Assembly (NCBI RefSeq): GCF_013426205.1
Contig: NC_089427.1
Span: forward strand, 3,038,001 to 3,102,000
Source: Metarhizium brunneum
Taxonomy: Eukaryota > Ascomycota > Sordariomycetes > Hypocreales > Clavicipitaceae
DNA: 64,000 nt
Direction of reading: 5' to 3'
Within the stretch, counting starts at the first letter, position 1. Each line of letters starts with the position of its first letter. Shown here one piece after another: positions 25,073 through 36,050 of the stretch. The position numbers and the translations under genes were made by a program. A model generated the notes under the pieces. The model did not search any database. It saw only the letters and a list, made by a program, of their open reading frames with translations, and was not told where the DNA came from.

Positions 25073-25782
25073 GTTGAATCACTCCGAGCACGCTGGCTGC
25101 TTTGTAATTTACCTAGAGCCCGGTAGACGGATGTTTCTGAGTAAAACAAGCATCGGTGCGTTCATGTCAGATGATGCAGGTTCTCACCATTCAAGTTGGG
25201 CCCATGATAAGACGACGCGTTTTGGACGACTTGATTTGCGTCAATCGACTGTGGCCCGTGAAGACGATTGGATGTCGCTGGATAACATTGAATGGGATGA
25301 GATCCACTTCAAGCATGTCACAAGGGCCCGGTGCCAGTTGACGGGCAAGTCAGCTGCAGGGTCGTCAAGTCAAGTGAAGGCCCACTGAATAGCAGCTTGC
25401 TTCAGGGTACCGCCTGCCGTGTTTTAGCGCCAAGCCGTGCCAAACTGGGCTCAACTTGGGCTCAAGTGCTGTCAACTGGTGTCTGGTGCCTAGCCGGATC
25501 TAGCAGTGGCCTGCACACAAGTTCGTAATCTGGCATTGTATGCTGTCTCGGCCTGTATGTGCATCTTCGTCATACTCGACCTCTCGGGGCGCCGCTGGAC
25601 AGTCGGGTTTTAGACATCACTCGTCCGTTGTCTTTCGCCCCTGCCATTTTTGGACCTCGCACAACACACCACATTATCAACAAACAACAACAAACAACAC
25701 GCATCGCCGTCTGCCCGTTTCACCCCGTCACCGTCACTCTCCGCCTCGGCCGCTCCGCCTGCTACGGGAGAATGTCTCGGGA
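25073..25782. promoter_or_regulatory. Divergent promoter region, CENP-H-like and ATG11
   Basis: The 710 bases between the two start codons should contain both promoters. Near 25680 there is a run of AACAACAAACAACA-type sequence in what is probably the ATG11 5' untranslated region. No further element is identified. Confidence 0.4.
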
Positions 25783-28700
25783 ATGGCTACGCAGGTGTTG
25801 ATTGCCCATACGGGCCAACGCCTCGAGGTCGATGCTTCACAGTTCTCGGCGTATGTATTCCCTCTCACTTCAGGGGCTGCCCCGGTGCGGCTTGCTTTCC
25901 TTGCGGCCTCCGACTAATCGCGCCAATTCGCAGCATCGATGAGTTGAAATCATGGGTCTCTCGACACAGCTCCGTGCCACTCCAGCACATGGTTGCTCTG
26001 ACTCCCCAAGGTCGCAGCGTCAAGTCAGCTAGTCTCCACGCCGAGGTCGGTACTACACGAGAGAGGATGCTCAAATCAAGCCAGCATGGGAAATAACGAT
26101 TGCTAATGTGGTTTAAATTCACAGAAGGAGTTGTATGTGTATGATATTCGAGTAACGCACGATTCATCCTCCAGCACCTCGACCTCACTGGTTCCCGACA
26201 CGCCACTACCCCCACGGTTATCAATTCCAAACGCCCCAAACTCTATAGACGATGTGCAAGCTATTTCGTCATGGCAGGGTTTGTATCAAGAACGTCGTGC
26301 ATGGGCAATCAAGTTGGCAGAGGAATGTGCCCGCCTCAACTCCGAGGCTATGGCTCGATACGATGAGATGGATGTCATGATCAAGTGCTTGGACGCCGCC
26401 GTTGCAAACCTCGAGATCAGCGTCAAGCAGATTGAGCCCAAGTACAACGAGTTGAAGAAATGGGTAGAACCCGCCTTGGCAGAACACGAGAACCTGGCTT
26501 CCATGTGGGAACAACATATTCGGCTTGCTCAAAACACCCCTATATCGCCCGTCTTGGTCAAGTTCATGACTCAAGGGAAAGTGACCAAGGGGAGCGTTAC
26601 CTTGGAGGACCTCATTGAGCCCGAGACGGCTAGGAAGGCTGCAAAGCTTGCCCCCACGGCCCGCCGTAGGTTTGTTGAGAAGGCCGCCACGTTGGACAAA
26701 CTTGCGTCGCAAATGTATCAGGGCTTGGAGAAGCTGATTGCAGACTTTGACAAGATTATGAATCGTTCGGCTTTGGGTCACAGCACTGACACGGCTCAAC
26801 TACTTGATGATATCGAAGCCGTGGTTAACCAGATTGACTCAGACTATCGCACAGCCCTGGGGTATAGCGGCTCCCAGAGAGACCTTGCACAGGCATCCAA
26901 AACAGCATCAAATCATACCGAACGACTAGTCCCATCTCTGAAGAAGAGGGCTAAGGAAATGGACGACTTAGTACAGTACGCCACACTGGCTCGAAATTCT
27001 ATTGCCTCGGAATCAGTTAGCTGTATGCGGACCATTACCGATGTAACCTCCTTACATAGCAATGTGCGAAGCCAGATCAACGTTCTCAACCAGTCCGAGG
27101 ACGACATGACCACCTTTGATTACCTCCGACTTATTCATCAGCTCCCATATATGTATGCATCATTCGTTGTCGAGGCGATCCGTCGGCGTGAATGGGTTGA
27201 CAAGGTCAAAACTGACTCTTCCACTCTTGCCAACGAAATGGCGCTGTTTCAGGATGAGGAGTCTAAAAGGCGAAGGAAATGGCATAAGATGGTGGGAAGC
27301 ATGTACGGGCCGGCCTTGGATTCGCATGTTATGGGCCTTGAGGTGAATCTTCTGGGAGAAGACTTGCCCTGGCCGTCAATAATGAAGGATGATTTGAACA
27401 CGTTCGTCCAGACCCTCCAAGAACAAGAACCAGATGAAGCCATTCTCAAAGACATTGAAAAGCTCGTTCAAGAACTCAACAGTCCCACAAAGCAGCAGTC
27501 AAGACGGCTCAAGGCATTTAAGAATGGCAGTGTCCACGAAGCGGCTCTAGGCAGAAGTGGGCTTATGATTCGTGGGGATGATGATCTTCTTCGCTCCTTG
27601 CAGGACGACAAGTGCAAGATGGAAAGCAAGCTGAGGACGGCCGAGAGCAGAGTCAGACGTCTTGAGGACTTGCTCCACAGGCAAAGCCAAGCATCCCGGC
27701 CCAGTAACTTGTTCCAACCTCAGAATCAGCAGCCGCACGAGCGGCGAGATTCAAGTTCCTCTGTCAGATCGAATCGACTAGATGATCGTCGGCGATCTTC
27801 CGATGGAGCTGACCCTCTTCTACGAAGAATTACCCAGCTAGAGAATGAGCTTCGGGAGGAGAAGCAGAAGTCGACTCGCATCCAGAAAGATCTCAGCACC
27901 AGAGCAACGGAGCACGACGACATGAAAGACCAGATACAAGAAGCCAATTCTACCAAGAAAGACCTGCTTGGAAACATGGAGGCTTTGAAGCGCGAGTTCC
28001 TGGAGGAAAGAAAATCTTTGGAGGACGAAATCAAGACGCTCAAGGCTCGTCTGGAAGAAAATGAAGATGAGATGGAACACTTTGACGCGTCTCGCGAGAA
28101 TGAGAAGGCTGCATTCGACGGGCAGATTCAAGACTTCGAATCACAAATCGAAAAGTTGGCCAAGGAGAAGACGGATGAGGCTTTGAAAGCTCAGGGTCAG
28201 GTCGAGTACCTTCGGAGAGAAGCGCAAAAGCACCTTGAACAGTTAGACACGTCTATACGACAAGTACAAGAAGGCAATGAGGAAATAGCCATACTATCAA
28301 AGAAGCTCCGGGAAGCGGAAGAACTTACCCAAAGTCAACTCGATTCACTCCACAAAATCCACGTCGAATTATGTCCCGAAGAAGCGGCTCCTACTGATTT
28401 GTCAGATCTGACAGAGATGACTCTGTCCCGCATTGCCAACCTGGCAGCTAAATTACAGAACACTGAGAGTGATTCGGCTATGACCAAGGCGGATCTAGAG
28501 CATGCTTTGACATCCGTCAGGGAATTCAAGGCAGAGATAAGTGATACAAAGACGAAGCTCGCCAAGGAAGAAGACGGCGCGGTACAACTGCGCGAGGTTG
28601 TGTCCGAGGAGAAATCTAGGGTGGCTGCTCTTGAGAATGAGCTTACAATCGCCAGAGATGACCTCAGTCAACTACGAGCGAAATTGTCCGCCGGCGAAAC

Positions 28701-30144
28701 AGGTTCCGAAACGCTACAGAAAAAGCTTGAATCGGCGGAGAAGAAAGTTAGCCAACTGAATGAAGACCTAGCATCTCGTCAGTCTCAAGTTGGCAGTCTG
28801 GAGGAGGAACTCCACTCCATTAAGCAAAGAATGGAAGACATGCAAACCAAGTCTTCGGACTTGACCGCGCACTATGATACAAGAGATACGCGAACCAAGG
28901 ACCTCACTCAGAGACTCTACACTCAGAGCGAACGTCTCACACGCCTCCTCGAACGTTGCGGATACATTGTTGCGAGAAAGCCAGGGGAGATGACCATCAC
29001 CAAAGTTATACGGTCGGACCGGGCTACTCAGAACCCCAACGATTCTTCGGATCCTGGGAATTCCGCACGTCGTTCCATTAGCCTGAGCACAAAGTCGATG
29101 GTGGATAGTGCGGATCTGGAATTGATGTACTGGATGAATGCCAGCGACGCAGCTGCTGAGTCGGAGAAATACAATGCATTCCTAGAAAAGCTTGGGTCGT
29201 TTGACATAGAAGCCTTCTCTGAAACCATATACATGAGAATCAAGGAAGCAGAGCACAAGGCTCGAAAGTGGCAACGAGAAGCCAGAGCCTACAGGGATCG
29301 CGCGCATACTCAGCAAAAAGACGCGCACGAGAAGATTGCATTCAAGAACTTCAAAGAGGGCGATCTAGCCCTGTTCCTGCCTACGCGTAACCAGCAGGCA
29401 GGCGCATGGGCAGCTTTCAATGTTGGATTCCCGCACTACTTCCTCCGTGAAACAGATGCGCACCGTCTTCGCCATCGAGAGTGGCTTGTGGCAAGGATAT
29501 CTCGTATTCAGGAGCGGGTAGTTGACCTGTCCAAAAGCCTTCAGCCAGCGAATGATTCCGAGTCTATCAATGACGATGAGAATGACAACCCCTTCCAGCT
29601 ATCAGATGGCCTACGATGGTATCTCATCGATGCACAGGAAGATAAGCCTGGCGCACCATCAACACCCGGAATGGGCAAATCAACTGTTGCTTCCAATAAA
29701 GTTGAAGCAACGGCCGACATTCAGTCTCTTCCGATGAAGGTCAGGGGCAAGAATCGAGACAGCATCGCGAGCATTGAGGGGATCAACAAGAGCCTTTCAA
29801 AGAGTTTGGAGAGCAGACGCAGCAGTTCTGGGTCGAAGAAGGCTCTGCCGTTCCCAACGGCTGGCGGGACAGCGTTGCTGAAAAGTAGTGCCTTGGCCAG
29901 CGAAACAAACTCCCTCCGAGCCGTTGCACCAGATTCCCCAGCCGGAATGAGTCCCGTGCAAGCAGGGCCATTGTCAAACGGCCAGTTTCAAGCCAGCAAC
30001 TCTGAAAATACGACAAGCCCGGAGACACAAAAGGACACGTCTGGCAATGAAGGAGGCGGTCTGCAGCCTAGAGAGTCGTCAGCACAGGGAGCCGCAGGAA
30101 GTTCTTCCGAGGTACGAAATGTCGACTCCCTGCTAGGCTCGTAA
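25783..30144 (+). CDS. ATG11: Autophagy-related scaffold protein Atg11
   Basis: Scaffold for selective autophagy (pexophagy, mitophagy, Cvt-type) that links cargo receptors to the Atg1 kinase at the phagophore assembly site. Exons 25783-25850, 25934-26045 and 26125-30144 give 1399 residues, in range for filamentous fungi. The N-terminus (MATQVLIAHTGQRLEVDASQ) is the ubiquitin-like start typical of the family; residues about 75-560 match the Atg17-like helical domain. A long coiled coil follows from about 590 to 980. The C-terminal claw domain lies at about 1130-1245 with FKNFKEGDLALFLPTRN and HRLRHREWLVARI. The last 130 residues are low-complexity and Ser-rich. Two short 5' introns with GTATGT and GTCGGT donors precede a 4-kb exon; the second donor is non-optimal but restores EKELYVYDIR. 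Confidence 0.93.
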
Positions 30145-30991
30145 ATGTTGCTGATCGCCATGTACGCAGGCCCGTATGAGTGTGCGACGGGAAGATTCAG
30201 CAGGAAGCCAGTCTAAGAAATCGGTGTTGTGGGATTCCCTGTGGAGCATGGACTATTTATATGAAGGTCCAGTGAAGAAATAGCGAGGCAGGAGTGGTGG
30301 TTCGCCACGAAGAGTTGGAATACAAACGGGTGCATTTAGACTACAACTGCTGTAAAAATAAAGCGCCTGGGATGGTGTTGGCGTCATGGTCAAGCTGCAT
30401 TGGGAAAGGCGTTTCCTGCTTTCCTACCTGATATGTTGGGGCTCTTTATTACGTTCCGGTTCATGTTTTAGTTATGTGTACAATCCTAGGGATGGCTGTT
30501 CCATGTTGGCAAGTGAGCAAATTGGGCGGATATTCTTGTTCCCTGGTTGCCCAGTTGCATCATCGATGGTACGTAGTAAGGGGTAGGTTGTGTTTAGTAT
30601 AGAAGCTTCAGATACCAATTATGCGAGGGTTTACCTATAAAGGGGGATGTTTTCTGCTCGACGTTCAGTTTGGCGATGGAATTACGAATCGTGGAGGACC
30701 AGGGTCTGACTGAGACAGTGCACAGTGCAGCGCAGCGTCAAGACGTTCATCTACGGTGCTTACCTCAGCTCATTCCACACTGTGTAGCTTAAACACCCAC
30801 TTGACTCGCTTCTCCCAAGTTGGCAGACGATAGACTCATTCACTCGCATCAACCACCTATGCTGAGCAAGCGAGGATAATCGCATTCTCGGTCGGGGGTT
30901 TCCGACTCGGTGACCCTCCCCAACCGAGCGGCATCTCTTCCCCACAGGAGCACTTGAGCAAAAATGAGATTGATGTTGATGCTAGTCGTCT
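30145..30991. other. Intergenic region, nothing coding seen
   Basis: About 850 bases between ATG11 and the F-box-like gene, same orientation. It holds the ATG11 3' end and the promoter of the next gene. No repeat or RNA gene is apparent. Confidence 0.5.
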
Positions 30992-31999
30992 ATGCTTCAT
31001 GTCATGGAGCCCGTGGCTGAAGCTCCTCCAACCTCCGCCATCGAGGTGCAGCACGCAAGTCTGCCGCCGGAGCTCATTTTGCACATCATCGACTGTCTAC
31101 TCCCATGCACGCCGCACATGATTCTCCCCCCAAAACACCCGTCCACCAAGACCTTTGTCTCCTTCACCACCGTCTGCCGCGCCACCTACACCCACGCCTC
31201 GCGACTCCTCCGCCAGCATTGCGTACACATCGACTCCAGCCAGCGTCTCGCCACCTATCTCCTCTGCATCCCGCGCCTGGTGCCGACCCTGCCGCCTGTC
31301 CTGTCACTCCGGAACATCACATCTCTCTACCTGGCGCCGTTTGGGCCTTCGCTCGACGACCAGCCCACGGCCGAATGGGTGCGCGAGCTCTTCTGCGAAG
31401 TGTGCGACTCCCTCCGCCGGCTCGTCGTCCACATGCCCTTTGCCAGCCTCGACCCTCTCGACGACCATCTCAACGTGCGGAGGACGCTGCGCGAGGGCTT
31501 CGAACAGCTCACCAAGGTGGAGGAGTTCACGTGTCTGGCGGAATACCCAGCCCTGAGCGTGCCCGATGCACACACCGACGTATGGCGCCTATGGCCAGAC
31601 CTCAGGCGCCTCACGCTGTTTGGGGTGCCGCTTGACAATCACTGGCTTTGGTGGGATATAGCTACGCTCCCGGACCTGAGGCACGTGGTGCTGGCGCAGC
31701 CGCAGAGGGTGGACGCGGCGGACATCAAGGATGAGTATTTTCACAAGCTGCCCAGGAACGACCCTCGGCTGGGGAGGAAGATTCGCATTGTACTCTTGGA
31801 TGCGGCGTACAAGATTGGGACAGTGAGAACGACAAGGTGGAAAGAGGTTGACCCCGAGGCAAAGATGGAGGTGGAAACGTACGAGGTTCCGAGGCCGTTT
31901 TACGGGGACGAGAGTGATGAGGAGCTGGTCACAGAGTGGGTGAGGAGGGGGGCTTTGGATGGCACGTTGTGGGAGTGGAAGGGAAACAGGGTGAGTTGA
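30992..31999 (+). CDS. F-box-like protein
   Basis: Single-exon gene of 335 codons. Residues about 23-70 (ASLPPELILHIIDCLLP, then FTTVCRATYTHASRLLRQH) fit an F-box-like helix set, which in such proteins binds Skp1 and recruits substrates to SCF ubiquitin ligases. The remainder has leucine-rich character (LRRLVVHMPF, DLRRLTLFGVPLDN, LPDLRHVVLAQP), as in many uncharacterised fungal F-box proteins, and an acidic C-terminus. No substrate can be inferred. The ATG at 31004 (MEPVAEAPPTS) is an alternative start. The gene is GC-rich and throws long shadow frames on both strands. Confidence 0.75.
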   Translation: MLHVMEPVAEAPPTSAIEVQHASLPPELILHIIDCLLPCTPHMILPPKHPSTKTFVSFTTVCRATYTHASRLLRQHCVHIDSSQRLATYLLCIPRLVPTLPPVLSLRNITSLYLAPFGPSLDDQPTAEWVRELFCEVCDSLRRLVVHMPFASLDPLDDHLNVRRTLREGFEQLTKVEEFTCLAEYPALSVPDAHTDVWRLWPDLRRLTLFGVPLDNHWLWWDIATLPDLRHVVLAQPQRVDAADIKDEYFHKLPRNDPRLGRKIRIVLLDAAYKIGTVRTTRWKEVDPEAKMEVETYEVPRPFYGDESDEELVTEWVRRGALDGTLWEWKGNRVS

Positions 32000-32516
32000 C
32001 GGGGGATGACGAAGCTGGAGCATATAGAGCATGTGTTTGACTTTGAGGCGGTGGTTGGATGCTCATGCTTGATGGATATAGTACTGCAATATAGCGTGTA
32101 TAGACGGGCATGCGCCATGGTTGGGCCCAGAGGCAAAGGCAGCATGTCACGTCACGCGCAAAATAGTCTACTAATTTAAACCATGTCGACCTATGCAACG
32201 CACTGTTCAACCGTCGGTCGGTCGATCGGTGGTCGATGTTGATCTGCGGACAGTGGAGGGGTCGCGCAGCCGCATCTCGACAGACGACGATGGGTGGCAG
32301 ACCAGTCGGCCAAGTTAGGCACTGCTTACCCCGCCAAGTCGGCGTGCGTCGAGAAGAACAAAATCCGGAGGAGCAGCGCCCTCTTGCGCCGTCGACTAGG
32401 TGGTTTGCATCACGGCGGAGCCAATGGGCGTGTGCAGGTGGCGCGGGCAGGCGTTGTGGGTGTGGCAGGATGCGGCCTTTGTTTTCTAGAAGATCTGGAA
32501 CATTGTTTATTGTGCA

Positions 32517-32607
32517 GTACGGAGTAGTACGTATGTATATCACTTCGACAATACGGCATACGGCGTACGGCGTACGGAGTAACTGGTAGTAGTATAGTAC
32601 GGAGTAC
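32517..32607. repeat. Cluster of TACGGAGTA motifs
   Basis: Copies at 32517-32526 (GTACGGAGTA) and 32597-32607 (GTACGGAGTAC) flank a run of degenerate TACGGC units (32552-32581) that ends in another CGTACGGAGTA. A CCTAGGTAG motif adjoins at 32606-32614. Confidence 0.75.
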
Positions 32608-32822
32608 CTAGGTAGCTGTGTGGTTCTCCGAATGGAGAAATGGACCACGGCCACGCGGACGTGAGAAAAAGTGAGCGCCAACATGGACGCTTGACCCGCT
32701 GCGTCGGGACGAGCAGAAAGCCTCTCGCCAAACAAAGCCGTCTCTCCACCTGGCTCAGGGCGGAGGACCTCGATTGACCTCATCCCCTCGTCGAGCCATC
32801 CGCTACATGTACTGCTACTTAA

Positions 32823-32856
32823 GTACTAGTAGTAGTAGTAGTAGTAGTAGTAGTAC
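32823..32856. repeat. (TAG)n microsatellite bounded by GTAC
   Basis: About nine TAG triplets lie between GTAC at 32823-32826 and GTAC at 32853-32856. Similar AGTACTAGTAC sequences occur at 20281-20303 and 21097-21106. Confidence 0.85.
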
Positions 32857-32949
32857 TAACTAGAGGCCTGCTTACTTAGACCGAGCATGGCCACGTCGAC
32901 CGAGTTCAGATTCAAGTCAAGTCAATATCTTCGGCCTCATCGCCACACC

Positions 32950-32976
32950 CGTCAACCCCGTCAACCCCGTCAACCC
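32950..32976. repeat. 9-bp tandem repeat CGTCAACCC x3
   Basis: Three perfect consecutive copies of CGTCAACCC in the upstream region of UBP16. Confidence 0.9.
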
Positions 32977-33441
32977 CCAGCCTTGGAGCCGTGTCCTGTC
33001 CATGTCCAGTTGGATCGGAGGCGTCCAACCATCGTCCATTCTTCTCTGGCGCTCACCTTTCCGTTCCTCTTCCTCTCCTCGGCTCGCTCCTCCGTCATCG
33101 AGTGGTTCTAGGCAGCACAATAAAAAAACTCTCCGGTTTGCGCCGCGCCATGAATCTGCATCCAACGTCGACGACCCCCTCGCAGACCTAATTTTGCACT
33201 TGGCGACTCTTTTTGTTTTGAGCGGCACATGACATTGGGCATTGCTTGTTTCGTCTTTTTTTTTTCTTCTTGATTTTCTTTTTTTATAAACCTTCCACCA
33301 AGCCTTCGCCCCGGCCGCGCAGTATACTACTGCATACATCCCTAAGCCGAGGAATCCGAAACTCCGATTGAAAAGAGCACAAAAGAGGCGCGCGCACACC
33401 AACAGCTGCCACCCCGGGCTCCCGCCGCCTACCTGCGAACC

Positions 33442-35310
33442 ATGCCCGACAAGTCGTCGACGGTCGTATCGTATGCTGCCGGAGCTTCTCTCGCCGCCGT
33501 TGCCCTCATCTACGTCTTCGGGCCTAACTTCACCATCGACCATGAATCGAGCCCCAAGAAGAAGACCGTCGTAGGTCTGCGGAACCAGGCCAACGACTGC
33601 TTCATCAACTCTGTCCTCCAGGCCCTCGCCGGCCTTGGCGACCTCCGCGTCTATCTCATCCGCGAAACCCACCGCCGCCGCATCGAAGATGCCGCCGTCT
33701 ACGCCAATCTCGTGCAACCCGAGGGCACCGCCAGGCTGGAGCAGTGGAGGCTGCAGGGCCTGCAGGACGGCCTGGTCACCCAGGGTCTGAAGGAGATGCT
33801 GGATGCCCTCAACGAGCGGCCCATCTACAAGAAGTCGGTGTCGCCCTTCCCCTTTGTCAAGGTACTCGAGGTTGCCTTCAAGCAGCGCATCAGCAGGCAG
33901 CAACAGGACGCCCAGGAGTTTCTACAGATTGTCGCCGAGCGTCTCAAGGATGAGTACCACGCCGGCCAGCGGGCGAGGTTTCACGCGCGCAAGAATGGGC
34001 TGTTGCGCGCGGCTACGAGTGGCACGGATAGCCCCCTCGATGGCGGCGCCCAGGACCGGGACGAGGATGCAACCAACGGCGGCGCAAACGACGTCAATGG
34101 GAACGATGATGGCGAGTCCGGGGCACGTTCGCCGAGCTCGCAAGAGGCACCTGGTCCCCAAATACAGCTGCAAATCCCGCTGGAGCTGGAAGAAGGGTTC
34201 CCCATGGAAGGCAAATACGAGTCGCATCTGGAGTGCCAGACGTGCAGGTACAAGACGAAGCCCAGGGAGGAGACGTTTTGCACCTTGACCCTCGCCGTTC
34301 CGCAGGTCTCGTCGACGTCACTAAACTCGTGCTTCGACGGCATCTTCAAGACGGAGTACATTGACGACTTCAAGTGCGAAATGTGTCGGCTGATGCACGT
34401 CAAAGCCAACCTGGAGCACGAAGTAGCCCGATCCAACTCGGAGAGCTTTATAGCCCAGGCCAAGGAGAGCATCGACAAGCTGCAAGCGGCCATCGACACG
34501 GATCCCGAACAGCCCCCCGAGGGCGTAGACCTGGGCGACATTCGTTATGCGCCGAAGCGCAGGATAGCAAAAACGACGCGCATGTCCATCTTTCCCAAAA
34601 TCCTGGCCATCCACCTGTCACGGTCCATCTACGGCATCGGTCAAATGACGCAGAAGAACTCGGCCAAGGTGGCGTTTCCCGAGGAGCTGCCGCTGGGAGG
34701 GCTGGCGGACCAGCACAAGTACAAGCTCCTCGGCACCGTGACGCATCGCGGCGGCCACAACAGCGGCCACTACGAGGCCTTTAGGCGGCAGAACCAGCCC
34801 TCGCCGTACCACAACACAAACACCTTCCAGCAGTCCGACGTCTACAGCAGGACGCCCACGCCCGCGTCCACGCCCGAGATGGCCGCCCGCCCGACGCTCA
34901 GCCCGGCCATCTCGACACCCGACCTGCTCTCGCCGTCCCCGGCGACCAACTCTTCCACGCCGTCGCTGGTGTCCATGGCCGCGCCGCCTCGCAGCGTCCC
35001 AGCCGAAACCACTTCCTCCTCCTCCCCCGGCTCGTCCGCCGGCACCCCGAGGGAAAAGGACACCGACACCGCCAGCCTCCGCTCCGTCGCGGCCTCGACC
35101 AAGTCGGCCCTCTCGAAGCTGGCGTCCTCCAAGGCCCCGGACCTCAGGAAACTCTCCTCCAATGGGATCCCCAAGAGGCCGAGGCGCCGGAAGCCAGCTG
35201 CCGACAAGTGGTGGCGCGTGAGCGACGAAAAGGTCCGCGAGGCCAAGACCAGCGAGGTCCTCAGCATGCAGAGGGAGGTGTATTTATTGTTTTACGAGCT
35301 AGAGCGGTGA
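33442..35310 (+). CDS. UBP16: Ubiquitin carboxyl-terminal hydrolase, Ubp16 type
   Basis: Cysteine-protease deubiquitinase, single exon, 622 codons. An N-terminal membrane anchor (residues 9-27, SYAAGASLAAVALIYVFG) resembles yeast Ubp16, an outer-mitochondrial-membrane protein. The Cys box GLRNQANDCFINSVLQALAG places the nucleophile at C53; the His box HRGGHNSGHYEAF places the general base at H443; WWRVSDEKVREA near the C-terminus supplies the end of the catalytic core. CQTC and CEMC pairs in the fingers region (DFKCEMCRL) could bind zinc. Two low-complexity insertions are present: residues about 190-245 (Asp/Asn/Gly-rich) and a Ser/Thr/Pro-rich stretch of about 140 residues (450-590) before the final strand. 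Start ATG lies in a favourable ACC context. Confidence 0.9.
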   Translation: MPDKSSTVVSYAAGASLAAVALIYVFGPNFTIDHESSPKKKTVVGLRNQANDCFINSVLQALAGLGDLRVYLIRETHRRRIEDAAVYANLVQPEGTARLEQWRLQGLQDGLVTQGLKEMLDALNERPIYKKSVSPFPFVKVLEVAFKQRISRQQQDAQEFLQIVAERLKDEYHAGQRARFHARKNGLLRAATSGTDSPLDGGAQDRDEDATNGGANDVNGNDDGESGARSPSSQEAPGPQIQLQIPLELEEGFPMEGKYESHLECQTCRYKTKPREETFCTLTLAVPQVSSTSLNSCFDGIFKTEYIDDFKCEMCRLMHVKANLEHEVARSNSESFIAQAKESIDKLQAAIDTDPEQPPEGVDLGDIRYAPKRRIAKTTRMSIFPKILAIHLSRSIYGIGQMTQKNSAKVAFPEELPLGGLADQHKYKLLGTVTHRGGHNSGHYEAFRRQNQPSPYHNTNTFQQSDVYSRTPTPASTPEMAARPTLSPAISTPDLLSPSPATNSSTPSLVSMAAPPRSVPAETTSSSSPGSSAGTPREKDTDTASLRSVAASTKSALSKLASSKAPDLRKLSSNGIPKRPRRRKPAADKWWRVSDEKVREAKTSEVLSMQREVYLLFYELER

Positions 35311-36050
35311 ATCCCGCCCTGTGTTGTTGGGGAAGGGAACCGGGGGAGATGTGCATAGTACATGCATGGTCTTGTATATAGCACGTGGCCTCGTCAACCG
35401 TCAGGGCCCACGCTGGCGTTGTTGTTTTAGTATACATACATACATGTGCATGGAACGGGCGTCTGGTTTCTCAATTCAATTTCTTTTTCAGCAGTTTCAA
35501 GAAAAAGAAAAAGAAAAGAAGGCATGGGGAATTAAATCCTTGGTAGTGGCGTGTATATACGAATTTATCTGGACAAGAAAAGAACAATGGCTTTTTTTAA
35601 AATACAGTACAATAGCATTTTCCATGTTCTTTTGTCATGATGCTTGATCGACGCTGTTGGGTGTCAGGGCAAAAAGAAACGAATATTGAAACAAAACACC
35701 CGTCAGCGACTAATAAGTGGATAAGTGGCTAGTCCACTCAATTGCCAGCGGGTAAGTGTTTAATTACGGCATGTAGGTACTAGTTCTGCGGGTGGATACT
35801 GCCACTCCCCTGACGGGGGAGGACACGCCGCCCAAAAACTTGCCTGTATCACAATACATTACATCGAGACAGACGGAGAGAGATTCTGGGGCTGGCTGCT
35901 AGAAACCAGCTCTTTTTTTTTCCTTTTCGTGGCCGCCAGGAGCCAGGATGATCTCGTTGCCCATTTGACCTGCGTCTTTTTTTCTTCTTTCCCTTTTGCC
36001 AGTTCTTTTTTTTTTTTTTTTTTTTTTCCAAACACAGCCCCCCGTCAGGT
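35311..36050. other. Intergenic region with pyrimidine-rich leader
   Basis: 740 bases between UBP16 and the glycosyltransferase. The last 150 bases are very T-rich, including a 22-T run just before the start codon. No gene is recognised. Confidence 0.5.
36006..36027 (+). repeat. Poly-T tract of 22 bases
   Basis: An uninterrupted run of 22 T ends 23 bases before the ATG of the GT31 gene, with shorter T runs at 35911-35920 and 35978-35986. It may be a nucleosome-depleting promoter tract or lie in the 5' untranslated region. Confidence 0.9.

Larger units (their letters stand above)
32000..33441. other. Intergenic region with motif cluster and triplet repeat
   Basis: This 1.4-kb spacer precedes UBP16. 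It holds TACGGAGTA copies at 32517-32607, a (TAG)n run at 32823-32856, a 9-bp tandem repeat at 32950-32976, and pyrimidine-rich tracts at about 33250-33290 that probably belong to the UBP16 5' flank. Long open frames on the minus strand at 31.9-33.9 kb are shadows of repeats and of UBP16. Confidence 0.5.
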
